Below, piece after piece: positions 16,541 through 26,415 of a stretch of 64,000 nt of DNA. This DNA is from Microbacterium aerolatum. Lineage in GTDB: Bacteria > Actinomycetota > Actinomycetes > Actinomycetales > Microbacteriaceae. Each line of letters starts with the position of its first letter. Within the stretch, counting starts at the first letter, position 1. The stretch is from positions 29,059 to 93,058 of the forward strand of contig NZ_BJUW01000012.1 of the NCBI RefSeq assembly GCF_007988825.1. The letters run 5' to 3'. The position numbers and the translations under genes were made by a program. The notes under the pieces are model-generated. The model saw only the letters and a program-made list of their open reading frames with translations, made no database searches and was not told the DNA's origin.

Positions 16541-18166
16541 ATGAAGCGAAACAAGATCACCCTCGCCGGGGTGGGCCTGCTCTCGGCCAGCGCACTCATG
16601 CTGGCCGGTTGCGCCAGCGGTAACGACGACGCCGGTACCGGCGAGACCGAGGGTGACGCCACAGCGATCATCTCGGTGAACGGCTCGGAGCCGCAGAACC
16701 CGCTGATCCCGACCAATACCAACGAGGTCGGCGGCGGCAAGATCCTCGACGCCATGTTCGCAGGGCTCATCGGCTACGCCGCAGACGGCTCGGTGTTCAA
16801 CGACGTCGCCGAGGAGATCACGGTCGACGACCCGCAGAACCTCACGGTGAAGATCCGCGAAGGCCTGACCTTCACGGACGGTGAAGAGGTCACCGCAGAC
16901 AACTTCATCAAGGCGTGGAACTACGGTGCACTCGCCTCGAACGAGCAGCTCTCCAGCTACTTCTTCGAGGACATCGAGGGCTTCAGCTACGACGAGGACT
17001 CCGAACTCTCCGGCCTCGAAGAGGTCGACGAGTACACCTTCACGATCGCGCTGAACAAGCCGGCGTCGGACTTCGCCCAGCGCCTGGGCTACTCGGCGTA
17101 CTACCCGCTGCCTGACGTCGCCTTCGAGGACATCGCGGCCTTCGGCGAGAGCCCGATCGGCAACGGTCCCTACATGCTCGAGGGCGAGGGAGCCTGGCAG
17201 CACGATGTCGGGATCAACCTCGTCACGAACCCCGACTACGACGGCCCGCGCACTCCCGCGAACGGCGGCCTGGACATCAAGTTCTATGCCTCGCAGGATG
17301 CCGCGTACGCAGACCTGCAGGCCGGCGAGCTCGATGTTCTCGACGCCATCCCGGACTCCGCGTTCGAGACCTTCGAGTCCGACCTGGGCGACCGCGCGGT
17401 GAACCAGCCGTCAGCCGTCTTCCAGTCGTTCACGATCCCGGAGCGCCTCGAGCACTTCGGCGGCGAAGAGGGAAACCTGCGTCGTCAGGCCCTGTCCATG
17501 TCGATCAACCGTGAGGAGATCACCGACGTGATCTTCCAGGGCACCCGTACCCCGGCCAGCGACTTCACCTCGCCGGTCATCGACGGCTGGTCCGACTCGC
17601 TCGAGGGCGCCGAGGTTCTGGCGTACGACCCCGAGAAGGCCAAGGAGCTGTGGGCAGAGGCTGACGCGATCAGCCCGTGGAGCGGCGAGTTCCAGATCGC
17701 TTACAACGCCGACGGCGGCCACCAGGCCTGGGTCGACGCGACCGTGAACTCGATCAAGAACACGCTGGGCATCGACGCATCGGGCGCACCGTACCCGACG
17801 TTCGCAGAGCTCCGCGGCGAGGTCACCGACCGCGTGATCGAGACCGCGTTCCGCACCGGCTGGCAGGCCGACTACCCGGGCCTGTACAACTTCCTCGGCC
17901 CGCTCTACGCGACCAACGCCGGCTCCAACGACGGTGACTACTCCAACCCCGAGTTCGACGAGCTGCTCTCGCAGGGCATCTCCGCCACTGACGCGGAAGA
18001 GGCCAACGGCCTGTTCCAGCAGGCTCAGGAGGTGCTGCTGCGGGACCTCCCGGCGACGCCGCTGTGGTACTCGAACGTCGTCGGCGGTTTCGGCGAGACG
18101 GTCGAGAACGTGGAGTTCGGCTGGAACTCGGTGCCGCTGTACGAACAGATCACCAAGATCGGCTGA
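16541..18166 (+). CDS. Peptide ABC transporter substrate-binding lipoprotein (family 5)
   Basis: 541 residues. Lipoprotein signal peptide with lipobox LAGC (Cys24) after a KRNK start and a hydrophobic stretch, so it is anchored outside the cytoplasmic membrane. The mature part is a DppA/OppA-type family 5 solute-binding protein: LTVKIREGLTFTDGEEVTADNFIKAW region, IGNGPYML near 205-212, and the late GWQADYPGLYNFLGPLY segment. AGGAGG lies about 6 nt before the ATG. First gene of a five-gene unit with two permeases, a fused ATPase and a PH-domain gene. Ligand is probably di- or oligopeptides; the exact specificity is not visible. Confidence 0.94.
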   Translation: MKRNKITLAGVGLLSASALMLAGCASGNDDAGTGETEGDATAIISVNGSEPQNPLIPTNTNEVGGGKILDAMFAGLIGYAADGSVFNDVAEEITVDDPQNLTVKIREGLTFTDGEEVTADNFIKAWNYGALASNEQLSSYFFEDIEGFSYDEDSELSGLEEVDEYTFTIALNKPASDFAQRLGYSAYYPLPDVAFEDIAAFGESPIGNGPYMLEGEGAWQHDVGINLVTNPDYDGPRTPANGGLDIKFYASQDAAYADLQAGELDVLDAIPDSAFETFESDLGDRAVNQPSAVFQSFTIPERLEHFGGEEGNLRRQALSMSINREEITDVIFQGTRTPASDFTSPVIDGWSDSLEGAEVLAYDPEKAKELWAEADAISPWSGEFQIAYNADGGHQAWVDATVNSIKNTLGIDASGAPYPTFAELRGEVTDRVIETAFRTGWQADYPGLYNFLGPLYATNAGSNDGDYSNPEFDELLSQGISATDAEEANGLFQQAQEVLLRDLPATPLWYSNVVGGFGETVENVEFGWNSVPLYEQITKIG

Positions 18167-18174
18167 CACTGACA

Positions 18175-18212
18175 GGCGACGAGGCGGTGGTGAAGACCAC
18201 CGCCTCGTCGCC
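18175..18212 (+). terminator. Stem-loop between binding-protein and permease genes
   Basis: Perfect 17-bp stem (GGCGACGAGGCGGTGGT / ACCACCGCCTCGTCGCC) with a GAAG tetraloop, 8 nt after the binding-protein stop. No T-tract. In many binding-protein operons such hairpins protect the 3' end or attenuate read-through so the binding protein exceeds the permeases; that role is inferred here. Confidence 0.7.
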
Positions 18213-18244
18213 CTGTGCGTCCCCTACCCGAAGGGAGGTCGAGG

Positions 18245-19177
18245 GTGGCTCTTTACATCCTCAAGCGGATCTTGCAGGCGATTCCGGTGTTTTTCGGCGC
18301 CACCCTGCTGATCTATTTCATGGTCTTTGCGATGCCCGGCGATCCGATCGCCGCGCTTTTCGGCGACCGCACGCCGAACCCGGCTCTGCTCGAGCGACTG
18401 CGTGAGCAGTATCATCTCGATCAGCCGTTCATCGTGCAGTACTTCTACTACATCGCCGGCATCTTCCGGCTCGACTTCGGTATCAGCTTCTCCGGTCAGC
18501 CCGTGATCGAGATCCTGGCCCGTACGTTCCCCGTCACCCTGCGTCTGGCAGTGATGGCGATCGGCATCGCGTTCATCCTCGCCATCGTCATCGGTCTGTT
18601 CTCGGCACTCGGTAAGGGCGGCATCTTCGACAACTCGATGCTCGTCATCGCGCTCATCTTCGTAGCCGTGCCGATCTTCGTGCTCGCGTTCCTCGCGCAG
18701 TACTTCCTCGCCGTGCAACTGGGCTGGTTCAGACCGACAGTCGGTGCGCGCAATGACTGGGGTGATCTCTGGCTGCCCGCCATAGTGCTCGGGTTCAGCG
18801 TGTACGCGACGAGCATGCGCCTCACCCGCAGCTCCACGATCGAGACGCTCAATCAGGACTGGGTTCGCACCGCCTACAGCAAGGGGCTGCCGCGCGAGCG
18901 GGTCATCCCCGTGCACGTGCTGCGCAACTCGCTGATCCCGATGGTCACCGACCTCGGTACCGTGTTCGGCATCCTGATGGTGGGTGCGACCGTCACCGAG
19001 GGAATCTTCAACGTTCCCGGCGTCGGCAACACCTTGTATCAGGCGATCATCCGCGGTGAGAACCCCACCGTCGTGTCGTTCGTGACAGTGTTCGTCGTCG
19101 TCTACGTGTTCATCAACATCGTCGTGGACCTGTTCTACGGCCTGCTCGACCCGAGGATCCGTTATGTCTCGTCCTGA
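18245..19177 (+). CDS. Peptide ABC transporter permease, DppB/OppB type
   Basis: 310 residues, six predicted helices, inner membrane. Starts ALYILKRILQAIPVFFGATLLIYF, the conserved first helix of DppB-type subunits, and has the binding-protein-dependent permease loop near 215-235 (QDWVRTAYSKGLPRERVIPVH) that contacts the ATPase. GTG at 18245 is chosen because AGGGAGG lies 6 nt upstream. The 3' end overlaps the second permease gene by 14 bp. Pairs with the DppC-type protein to form the channel. Confidence 0.95.
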   Translation: MALYILKRILQAIPVFFGATLLIYFMVFAMPGDPIAALFGDRTPNPALLERLREQYHLDQPFIVQYFYYIAGIFRLDFGISFSGQPVIEILARTFPVTLRLAVMAIGIAFILAIVIGLFSALGKGGIFDNSMLVIALIFVAVPIFVLAFLAQYFLAVQLGWFRPTVGARNDWGDLWLPAIVLGFSVYATSMRLTRSSTIETLNQDWVRTAYSKGLPRERVIPVHVLRNSLIPMVTDLGTVFGILMVGATVTEGIFNVPGVGNTLYQAIIRGENPTVVSFVTVFVVVYVFINIVVDLFYGLLDPRIRYVSS

Positions 19178-20108
19178 CGCGCACGTGGAGCACTATGTCG
19201 CCCCCGTCGACACCACTTCGGTGCCGGTCGACGTCGTTCGCATCGATGCCAAGCGCAGTAACCTCTGGCTGGATGCCTGGCGCGACCTGCGTCACCGTCC
19301 GCTGTTCTGGATCTCGACGGCGTTCGTGCTGCTCGTGGTCATCGTGTCGCTGTGGCCGGGTCTGTTCACGAACGTGGCCCCGAACAACGGCTGCTCGCTC
19401 GCGAACAGCAACGGCGGACCCGAGGGCGGTCATCCGCTCGGATTCACCCGCCAGGGCTGCGATGTGTACTCGCGCATCATCTGGGGCACTCGCACCTCGG
19501 TCATCGTGGGCGTGCTCGCCACGCTCATCAGCACGATCATCGGTATGGTCATGGGCGCCTTCGCGGGCTTCTACGGCGGATGGCTCGACTCGCTGCTGTC
19601 GCGCGTCGGTGACATCTTCTTCACCATTCCGTACATCATCGCCGCCATCGTCGTGATGTCGGTGATGCCGGTGCGCAACGAGATCGTCCTGGCCTTCGCC
19701 ATCGGCGGGTTCGCCTGGGCATCGACGGCGAGGATCATGCGCGCCGAGGTACTGCGCGTCAAACAGGCGGACTTCGTGATGGGGGCGGAGGCCGTCGGCC
19801 TCTCGCGGTTCCGCACGCTGATCTCGCACGTCCTGCCGAACGCAATGGCGCCCGTTATCGTCGTCGCGACCCTCAGCCTCGCGGCTGCGATCGTCGCGGA
19901 GTCGGTGCTGTCGTTCCTCGGCGTCGGGCTCGGCGGCAGCACCATGTCGTGGGGCAATGACATCAGCCAGGCGCAGACCAGCATCCGCACGGCGCCGATG
20001 GCGCTGTTCTGGCCGTCACTGGCGCTCACGCTCACCGTGCTGGCATTCATCACTCTCGGCGAGCTTCTGCGCGACGCCGTCGATCCGAAGGCGAGGGCAC
20101 AGCGATGA
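19164..20108 (+). CDS. Peptide ABC transporter permease, DppC/OppC type
   Basis: 314 residues. A long polar N-terminus (about 1-45) precedes the first helix LFWISTAFVLLVVIVSLWPG. The characteristic extracellular HPLGFTRQGCDVYSRIIWGTRTS region around 94-116 and the EAA loop (KQADFVMGAEAVGLSRFRTLISHVLPN) are present. Overlaps the dppB-like gene by 14 bp and the ATPase gene by 4 bp, so the three are translated together. Confidence 0.95.
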   Translation: MSRPDAHVEHYVAPVDTTSVPVDVVRIDAKRSNLWLDAWRDLRHRPLFWISTAFVLLVVIVSLWPGLFTNVAPNNGCSLANSNGGPEGGHPLGFTRQGCDVYSRIIWGTRTSVIVGVLATLISTIIGMVMGAFAGFYGGWLDSLLSRVGDIFFTIPYIIAAIVVMSVMPVRNEIVLAFAIGGFAWASTARIMRAEVLRVKQADFVMGAEAVGLSRFRTLISHVLPNAMAPVIVVATLSLAAAIVAESVLSFLGVGLGGSTMSWGNDISQAQTSIRTAPMALFWPSLALTLTVLAFITLGELLRDAVDPKARAQR

Positions 20109-21751
20109 GCGAACCGCTCCTCAGCATCCGCGACCTCAAGGTCGCCTTCCGCAGCGGCAAGAAGTCCCGCGAGGTTCTGCACGGCGTGAGCTTCGACATC
20201 CTCGAGGGTGAGACGCTGGCCATCGTCGGCGAATCGGGGTCGGGAAAGTCGACGACCGCTGCGGCGATCATCGACCTGCTCCCCGGAACCGGAACCGTGA
20301 CGGACGGAAGCATCACTCTCGGCGGCAAGGAGCTCACCAAGGCCAGCCGCCGAGAGATGGAGCGGATCCGCGGCCGCGAGATCGGCTACGTGCCGCAGGA
20401 TCCGATGTCGAACCTCAACCCGGTCTGGTCGATCGGCTTCCAGGTCAAGGAGGCCGTGCGGGCGAATGGGCTCGCGCAGGGGCGCAAGGAGATCCACGAC
20501 CGTGCCGTCGAGGTTCTCGTCCAGGCCGGTCTCAGTGACGCGGCCCGGCGCATGCACCAGTTCCCGCACCAGTTCTCCGGCGGGATGCGCCAGCGCGCGC
20601 TGATTGGAATCGGTCTGGCCGCGGATCCGAAGCTGCTGATCGCGGACGAGCCCACCAGCGCGCTGGACGTCACGGTGCAGCGCGTGATCCTCGATCACCT
20701 CGCGACGCTGACCAGCGAGCGGGGCACCTCGGTTCTGCTGATCACGCACGACCTCGGCCTCGCGGCTGAGCGCGCCGACCGCATCCTGGTGATGAACCAG
20801 GGCGAGATCGTCGAGGCGGGAGCCAGTGCCGAGATCCTCACCAATCCCCGGCATCCGTACACGCAGCGTCTCGTCGCGGCCGCCCCGAGCCTGGCTTCCA
20901 AGCGCATCGGAATCACGGCAGCAGCCGGCGAGACGCCGGCGGAGACGGCACCTGCGGTGGTCGAGGTGCGCGAGCTCGTGAAGGACTTCTCGATCCGCAC
21001 CGGAGGGCTCCGTCACGAGCAGTTCCGCGCGGTCGACGACGTCTCGTTCACGATCCCGCGCGGCAAGACTCTGGCGCTGGTCGGCGAGTCCGGTTCGGGC
21101 AAGTCGACCGTCGCGAAGATGCTGCTGCAGCTGGAGAAGCCCACCGACGGTGAGATCCTCATCGACGGGATGCCGACCAGCACGATGTCGCGCGCGGACG
21201 TGTTCAAGCTGCGTCGGCGCATGCAGCCGGTGTTCCAGGACCCGTACGGTTCGCTCGACCCGCTGCGCAGCATCGGCAGCCTCATCTCGGAGCCGCTGCA
21301 CGTGCACGGCATCGGCAGCAAGGACGAGCAGCACAAGCGCTCGCTCGAGCTGCTCGAGCAGGTGGCGCTGCCGCAGGAGCTCGCGTGGCGGTACCCGAAC
21401 GAGCTGTCCGGCGGACAGCGTCAGCGTGTCGCGATCGCGCGCGCTCTCGCGCTGAAGCCCGACATCGTGGTGCTGGACGAGGCGGTCTCCGCCCTCGACG
21501 TGCTGGTTCAGGATCAGATCCTCAACCTGCTCGCCGACCTGCAGCGCGACCTCGGCCTGACGTACCTGTTCATCACGCACGACCTCGCGGTCGTCCGCGT
21601 CGCCGCGGATCTCGTGTGCGTGATGGAGAAGGGCCGGATCGTCGAGCAGGGCACGGTGGACGACATCTTCAGCAACCCGCAGGAGGAGTACACCCGGCGA
21701 CTGCTGGAGGCGATCCCCGGAGCGTCGCTGCCGACGGGCGGCGTCGGCTGA
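20105..21751 (+). CDS. Fused peptide ABC transporter ATPase (DppD-DppF type)
   Basis: 548 residues with two complete nucleotide-binding domains, equivalent to DppD and DppF in one chain. Domain 1: Walker A GESGSGKST near 40-48, signature SGGMRQR, Walker B LLIADEPTSALD. Domain 2: Walker A GESGSGKST near 328-336, QDPYGSLDPL, signature SGGQRQR, Walker B VVLDEAVSALD. Each domain ends with the peptide-transport extension (NPRHPYTQRL; NPQEEYTRRLL). Cytosolic, docks on the two permeases. Starts by ATGA overlap and its TGA overlaps the next ATG (TGATG). Confidence 0.96.
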   Translation: MSEPLLSIRDLKVAFRSGKKSREVLHGVSFDILEGETLAIVGESGSGKSTTAAAIIDLLPGTGTVTDGSITLGGKELTKASRREMERIRGREIGYVPQDPMSNLNPVWSIGFQVKEAVRANGLAQGRKEIHDRAVEVLVQAGLSDAARRMHQFPHQFSGGMRQRALIGIGLAADPKLLIADEPTSALDVTVQRVILDHLATLTSERGTSVLLITHDLGLAAERADRILVMNQGEIVEAGASAEILTNPRHPYTQRLVAAAPSLASKRIGITAAAGETPAETAPAVVEVRELVKDFSIRTGGLRHEQFRAVDDVSFTIPRGKTLALVGESGSGKSTVAKMLLQLEKPTDGEILIDGMPTSTMSRADVFKLRRRMQPVFQDPYGSLDPLRSIGSLISEPLHVHGIGSKDEQHKRSLELLEQVALPQELAWRYPNELSGGQRQRVAIARALALKPDIVVLDEAVSALDVLVQDQILNLLADLQRDLGLTYLFITHDLAVVRVAADLVCVMEKGRIVEQGTVDDIFSNPQEEYTRRLLEAIPGASLPTGGVG

Positions 21752-22302
21752 TGGCAGGAGCCCGGCCGCCGCGGATCTTCCGGATCACCGGGGCGGCGGG
21801 GCTGCTGGTCATCTGCGCCATCGGCACGGTCGCGCTGCTGATCGAGGCGGCGGTGCGCTCGGGCGTCGGCAACATGCTGTTGCTGGCGCCCTGGCCGCTG
21901 CTCGTGCTGTGGGCGGTCTACGTCGTGGGCATCGCCTCGGACATCCGCGCCGATGTCACCGGCGTGCAGGTGCAGAACCTGCTGCGTCGCACCTGGGTGC
22001 CATGGTCGCGGGTGAAGCGCATCACGATGCGCTGGCAGATCGAGTTGGCCCTCGATGACGGGCGCGTCGTGCGCTGCTTCGGCGGCCCCGGCCGCTCCCG
22101 GCCGCGCCGGATCGGCCCCGACCGGACCCGCGAGGACGGCAACGGTGACGCTGCGGACGGCATCGCGAAACTGCAGCGTCTGCGTCTGGAGGCGGAGTCC
22201 GCCCCGGATGCCGTCGTGACCAGGTCCTGGGACTGGGCGTCGCTCGCGGCTCTCGGCGTGCTCGCCGTATGGGCCGCCACCGCGATCCTCCTCACGCTCT
22301 GA
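21751..22302 (+). CDS. PH-domain-containing membrane protein
   Basis: 183 residues. Two N-terminal transmembrane helices (about 14-35 and 43-62, LLLAPWPLLVLWAVYVVGIA), then a bacterial PH-like domain (IRADVTGVQVQNLLRRTWVPWSRVKRI ... ALDDGRVVRCFGG) and a C-terminal helix (WASLAALGVLAVWAATAILL). Such proteins are common in actinobacteria; function unknown. The ATG at 21751 overlaps the ATPase stop, placing it at the end of the transporter operon, perhaps only by position. Confidence 0.85.
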   Translation: MAGARPPRIFRITGAAGLLVICAIGTVALLIEAAVRSGVGNMLLLAPWPLLVLWAVYVVGIASDIRADVTGVQVQNLLRRTWVPWSRVKRITMRWQIELALDDGRVVRCFGGPGRSRPRRIGPDRTREDGNGDAADGIAKLQRLRLEAESAPDAVVTRSWDWASLAALGVLAVWAATAILLTL

Positions 22303-22331
22303 CCCCGGCCCCGCCCCGCCAACCAACCCTG

Positions 22332-22398
22332 CGAGATTGCATTCCGCGGCCGAAACCGCCGGAATTGCGCGCGATCTCAGCCGCGGAATGCAATCTCG
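22332..22398. terminator. Long palindrome between convergent genes
   Basis: Perfect 19-bp inverted repeat CGAGATTGCATTCCGCGGC (22332-22350) with its complement at 22380-22398, separated by 29 nt that themselves hold a weaker echo (GGAATTGCG, GATCTCA). Lies between the convergent PH-domain and CPBP genes and could terminate both. No T-tract, so it may instead be a repeat. Confidence 0.6.
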
Positions 22399-22414
22399 GA
22401 GTCAGGGGAGGGCG

Positions 22415-23200
22415 CTAGGGGAGAAGCGGGGCGACCAGCGGGTACCCCACGAAGGCCGCGGCGTCGATGAGGAAGTGCGCCACCAGGAAGGGCAGCAAGC
22501 GCCCGCCGCGGGCGAACAGCCAGCCGAACAGCAGTCCCATCGCGAGGTTGCCGATGAACGCGCCCGGTCCCTGGTACAGGTGGTAGCTCGCGCGCAGCAC
22601 GGAGGTCGCGATGATGATCGGCCACATTCCCCAGCCGAGCTGGCGCAGTCGGAAGAACAGATAGCCGAGGACGACGAACTCCTCCATGATCGAGGCGCGT
22701 GCGGCCGAGAGAAGCAGGATCGGCACCGTCCACCAGTGCGCATCGAGTCCACCGGGATCGACGGCGACGAAGAGCCCCAGCATCCGGCCGCCGACGTAGA
22801 GCGCGAGCCCAGGGATGCCGATGGCGAGGACGAGCAGGATGCCGTGGCCGACGTCCCGGCCGACGCGCGTGCCGTCCAGCCCGAGCCGGCCCAGGTGCGG
22901 GCGGGCGTTCTGCCACAGCAGGAAGCAGACCAGCAGCACCGGCACGATCGAGAAGCCGATCCCGAGCACCTGATAGATGAGATCGAACACCTCGCGGTCG
23001 CTGCGCGACGGGTTGAGGGTCGTCGTCTGATCGGCGAGAGGCGTGACGTCGGTCAGCCGGTAGGCGAGCTGGACGATCGAGTAGATCGCCGATTCACCGA
23101 GCCCCAGAGCGAGCACGATCGCGATCTCCCACCAGATCCGCCCGCGGGACGGTGCGGAGGTGGAGGAAACCGTCGGTCCCTGAGCTCGTCGAAGGGTCAC
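22415..23200 (-). CDS. CPBP-family intramembrane protease (Abi/CAAX type)
   Basis: 261 residues, about seven hydrophobic segments. The C-terminal half carries the CPBP signature: an EE pair in IMEEFVVLGYLFFRLRQLG, then SVLRASYHLYQG (His in the second motif) and LVAHFLID (third motif), the likely metal-binding glutamate/histidine set of glutamic-type intramembrane proteases. Substrate unknown. The GTG at 23200 is the first in-frame start, but it has no Shine-Dalgarno and sits in a short interspersed repeat (23175-23198), so the first 10-12 residues are doubtful. Confidence 0.85.
   Translation of the reverse strand: MTLRRAQGPTVSSTSAPSRGRIWWEIAIVLALGLGESAIYSIVQLAYRLTDVTPLADQTTTLNPSRSDREVFDLIYQVLGIGFSIVPVLLVCFLLWQNARPHLGRLGLDGTRVGRDVGHGILLVLAIGIPGLALYVGGRMLGLFVAVDPGGLDAHWWTVPILLLSAARASIMEEFVVLGYLFFRLRQLGWGMWPIIIATSVLRASYHLYQGPGAFIGNLAMGLLFGWLFARGGRLLPFLVAHFLIDAAAFVGYPLVAPLLP
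23175..23198. repeat. Short interspersed palindromic repeat
   Basis: Sequence reading CCCTTCGACGAGCTCAGGGA on the minus strand: CCCT ... AGGG ends with a central TCGACGAGCTC. Related copies lie at 35954-36000 and 54997-55018. Here it covers the start of the CPBP gene. Confidence 0.7.
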
Positions 23201-23314
23201 AGCCCGATGTTACGGGAGCGTTCATATACCTGCTCGGCGGCTGGGCAGCGTGCGTGCGATATCCTGTACCGTCGGCATCCCGGCTCATCCCAACATCCCT
23301 TTTAGGAAACCTGC

Positions 23315-25225
<1,911 letters not shown>

Positions 25226-25238
25226 CACCCTCTTTCGT

Positions 25239-25315
25239 CGAGGCCCCCTCCGGCTGCCGACGCCCCTCCGGCGCACGTCGCCGAGCGGGGGCGCGGATGC
25301 TGCGAGGGGGCCTCG
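25239..25315 (+). terminator. Terminator-like hairpin after typA
   Basis: 12-bp perfect outer stem CGAGGCCCCCTC (25239-25250) with GAGGGGGCCTCG (25304-25315), enclosing about 53 nt that can form inner GC-rich stems, then TCGTA. It sits 14 nt after the typA stop. Confidence 0.75.
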
Positions 25316-25398
25316 TCGTATCCGCGGCGCTCCGGCGGTGTGCTGTACAGGCACGTCCGACTGGGTCTACGGTGTGACCGGAGTGGTGAGGAGCCCAT

Positions 25399-26415
25399 GT
25401 GATCCCGACTGACCTGGCAGGAATCGAACAGGCGGTCGCCACCGGCGCGCTGCCGGGCTGGGATCGGGTGGAGGAACTCGTCGTCGAGGCGCACCGTCGC
25501 CATTCCGCCGATGATTCCGGAGCGGTAGCCGATTACATACCCCTGCTCGGTGCCGCCGATCCGTCGTTGTTCGGACTCGCGGTGGTCGACGCGTCCGGCG
25601 GAGTGCACGACGCCGGAGACGCGCTGCACGAGTTCTCGATCCAGTCGATCTCGAAGATGTTCGTCTACGCCCTGGCCATCCAGGCGCACGGGCACGCGCG
25701 GGTGCGCGACATCGTCGGCGTGAACAACACCGGGCTCGCCTTCAACTCGGTCATGGCACTGGAACTCAACGGCGGGCATCCGATGAACCCGATGGTCAAC
25801 GCCGGCGCGATCGCCACCACCGCGCTCATGACCGGTGCAGATGCCGACGAGAAGTGGGAGCGCATCCGCGACGGACTCTCCGCGTTCGCCGGCCGTGAGC
25901 TGCCGTTCGACGACGAGGTCTACCACTCCGAGATGAAGACCAACGAGCGCAACCGCGCGCTCGGCCGCCTGCTCAGCAGTTACGGGCGCCTCACGGGCGA
26001 CTCGGACGAGATCGTCGACGTCTACACGCGCCAGTGCGCGCTGAACGTCACCGCGCACGATCTGGCGGTGATGGGTGCGACGCTCGCCGACGGCGGTGTC
26101 AATCCGGTCACCGGGGAGCGCGTCGTCTCGGCGGACGTCTGCCGCGACACGCTTGCGGTGGTCGCGGCATCCGGTCTGTACGAGCGCTCGGGGGAGTGGC
26201 TGTTCGAAATCGGCCTGCCCGCGAAATCGGGTGTGTCCGGCGGCATCGTGGCGGTGTCTCCCGGCAAGGGCGCCGCCGGCGCATTCTCGCCACGCCTGGA
26301 CAGCGCAGGAAACTCGGTGCGGGCCCAGCTGGCGATCGGGCATCTGTCCCGATCGCTGGGACTGAATCTGTTCGCGTCGGCACCGCAGGCGCGCGACGCG
26401 CGGGAAGGACGATGA
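25399..26415 (+). CDS. glsA: Glutaminase
   Basis: 338 residues. Serine-dependent glutaminase of the beta-lactamase-like fold, hydrolysing glutamine to glutamate and ammonia; cytosolic. The SxxK motif is Ser83-Lys86 in FSIQSISKMF; NNTGLAFNSV, GGHPMNPMVNAGAIATT, the Asn/Tyr-bearing MKTNERNRALGRLL and the late GIPAKSGVSGGI-like segment (LPAKSGVSGGIVAVSPG) are all conserved. GTG at 25399 is used, with AGGAG 6 nt upstream; an ATG 2 nt earlier is followed at once by a stop. Its stop overlaps the MFS start, suggesting co-expression. Confidence 0.95.
   Translation: MIPTDLAGIEQAVATGALPGWDRVEELVVEAHRRHSADDSGAVADYIPLLGAADPSLFGLAVVDASGGVHDAGDALHEFSIQSISKMFVYALAIQAHGHARVRDIVGVNNTGLAFNSVMALELNGGHPMNPMVNAGAIATTALMTGADADEKWERIRDGLSAFAGRELPFDDEVYHSEMKTNERNRALGRLLSSYGRLTGDSDEIVDVYTRQCALNVTAHDLAVMGATLADGGVNPVTGERVVSADVCRDTLAVVAASGLYERSGEWLFEIGLPAKSGVSGGIVAVSPGKGAAGAFSPRLDSAGNSVRAQLAIGHLSRSLGLNLFASAPQARDAREGR

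Noticed and set aside
19571..21580. A 669-codon frame opposite the peptide transporter genes
   Set aside because: Same artefact: it opposes clear permease and ATPase genes.
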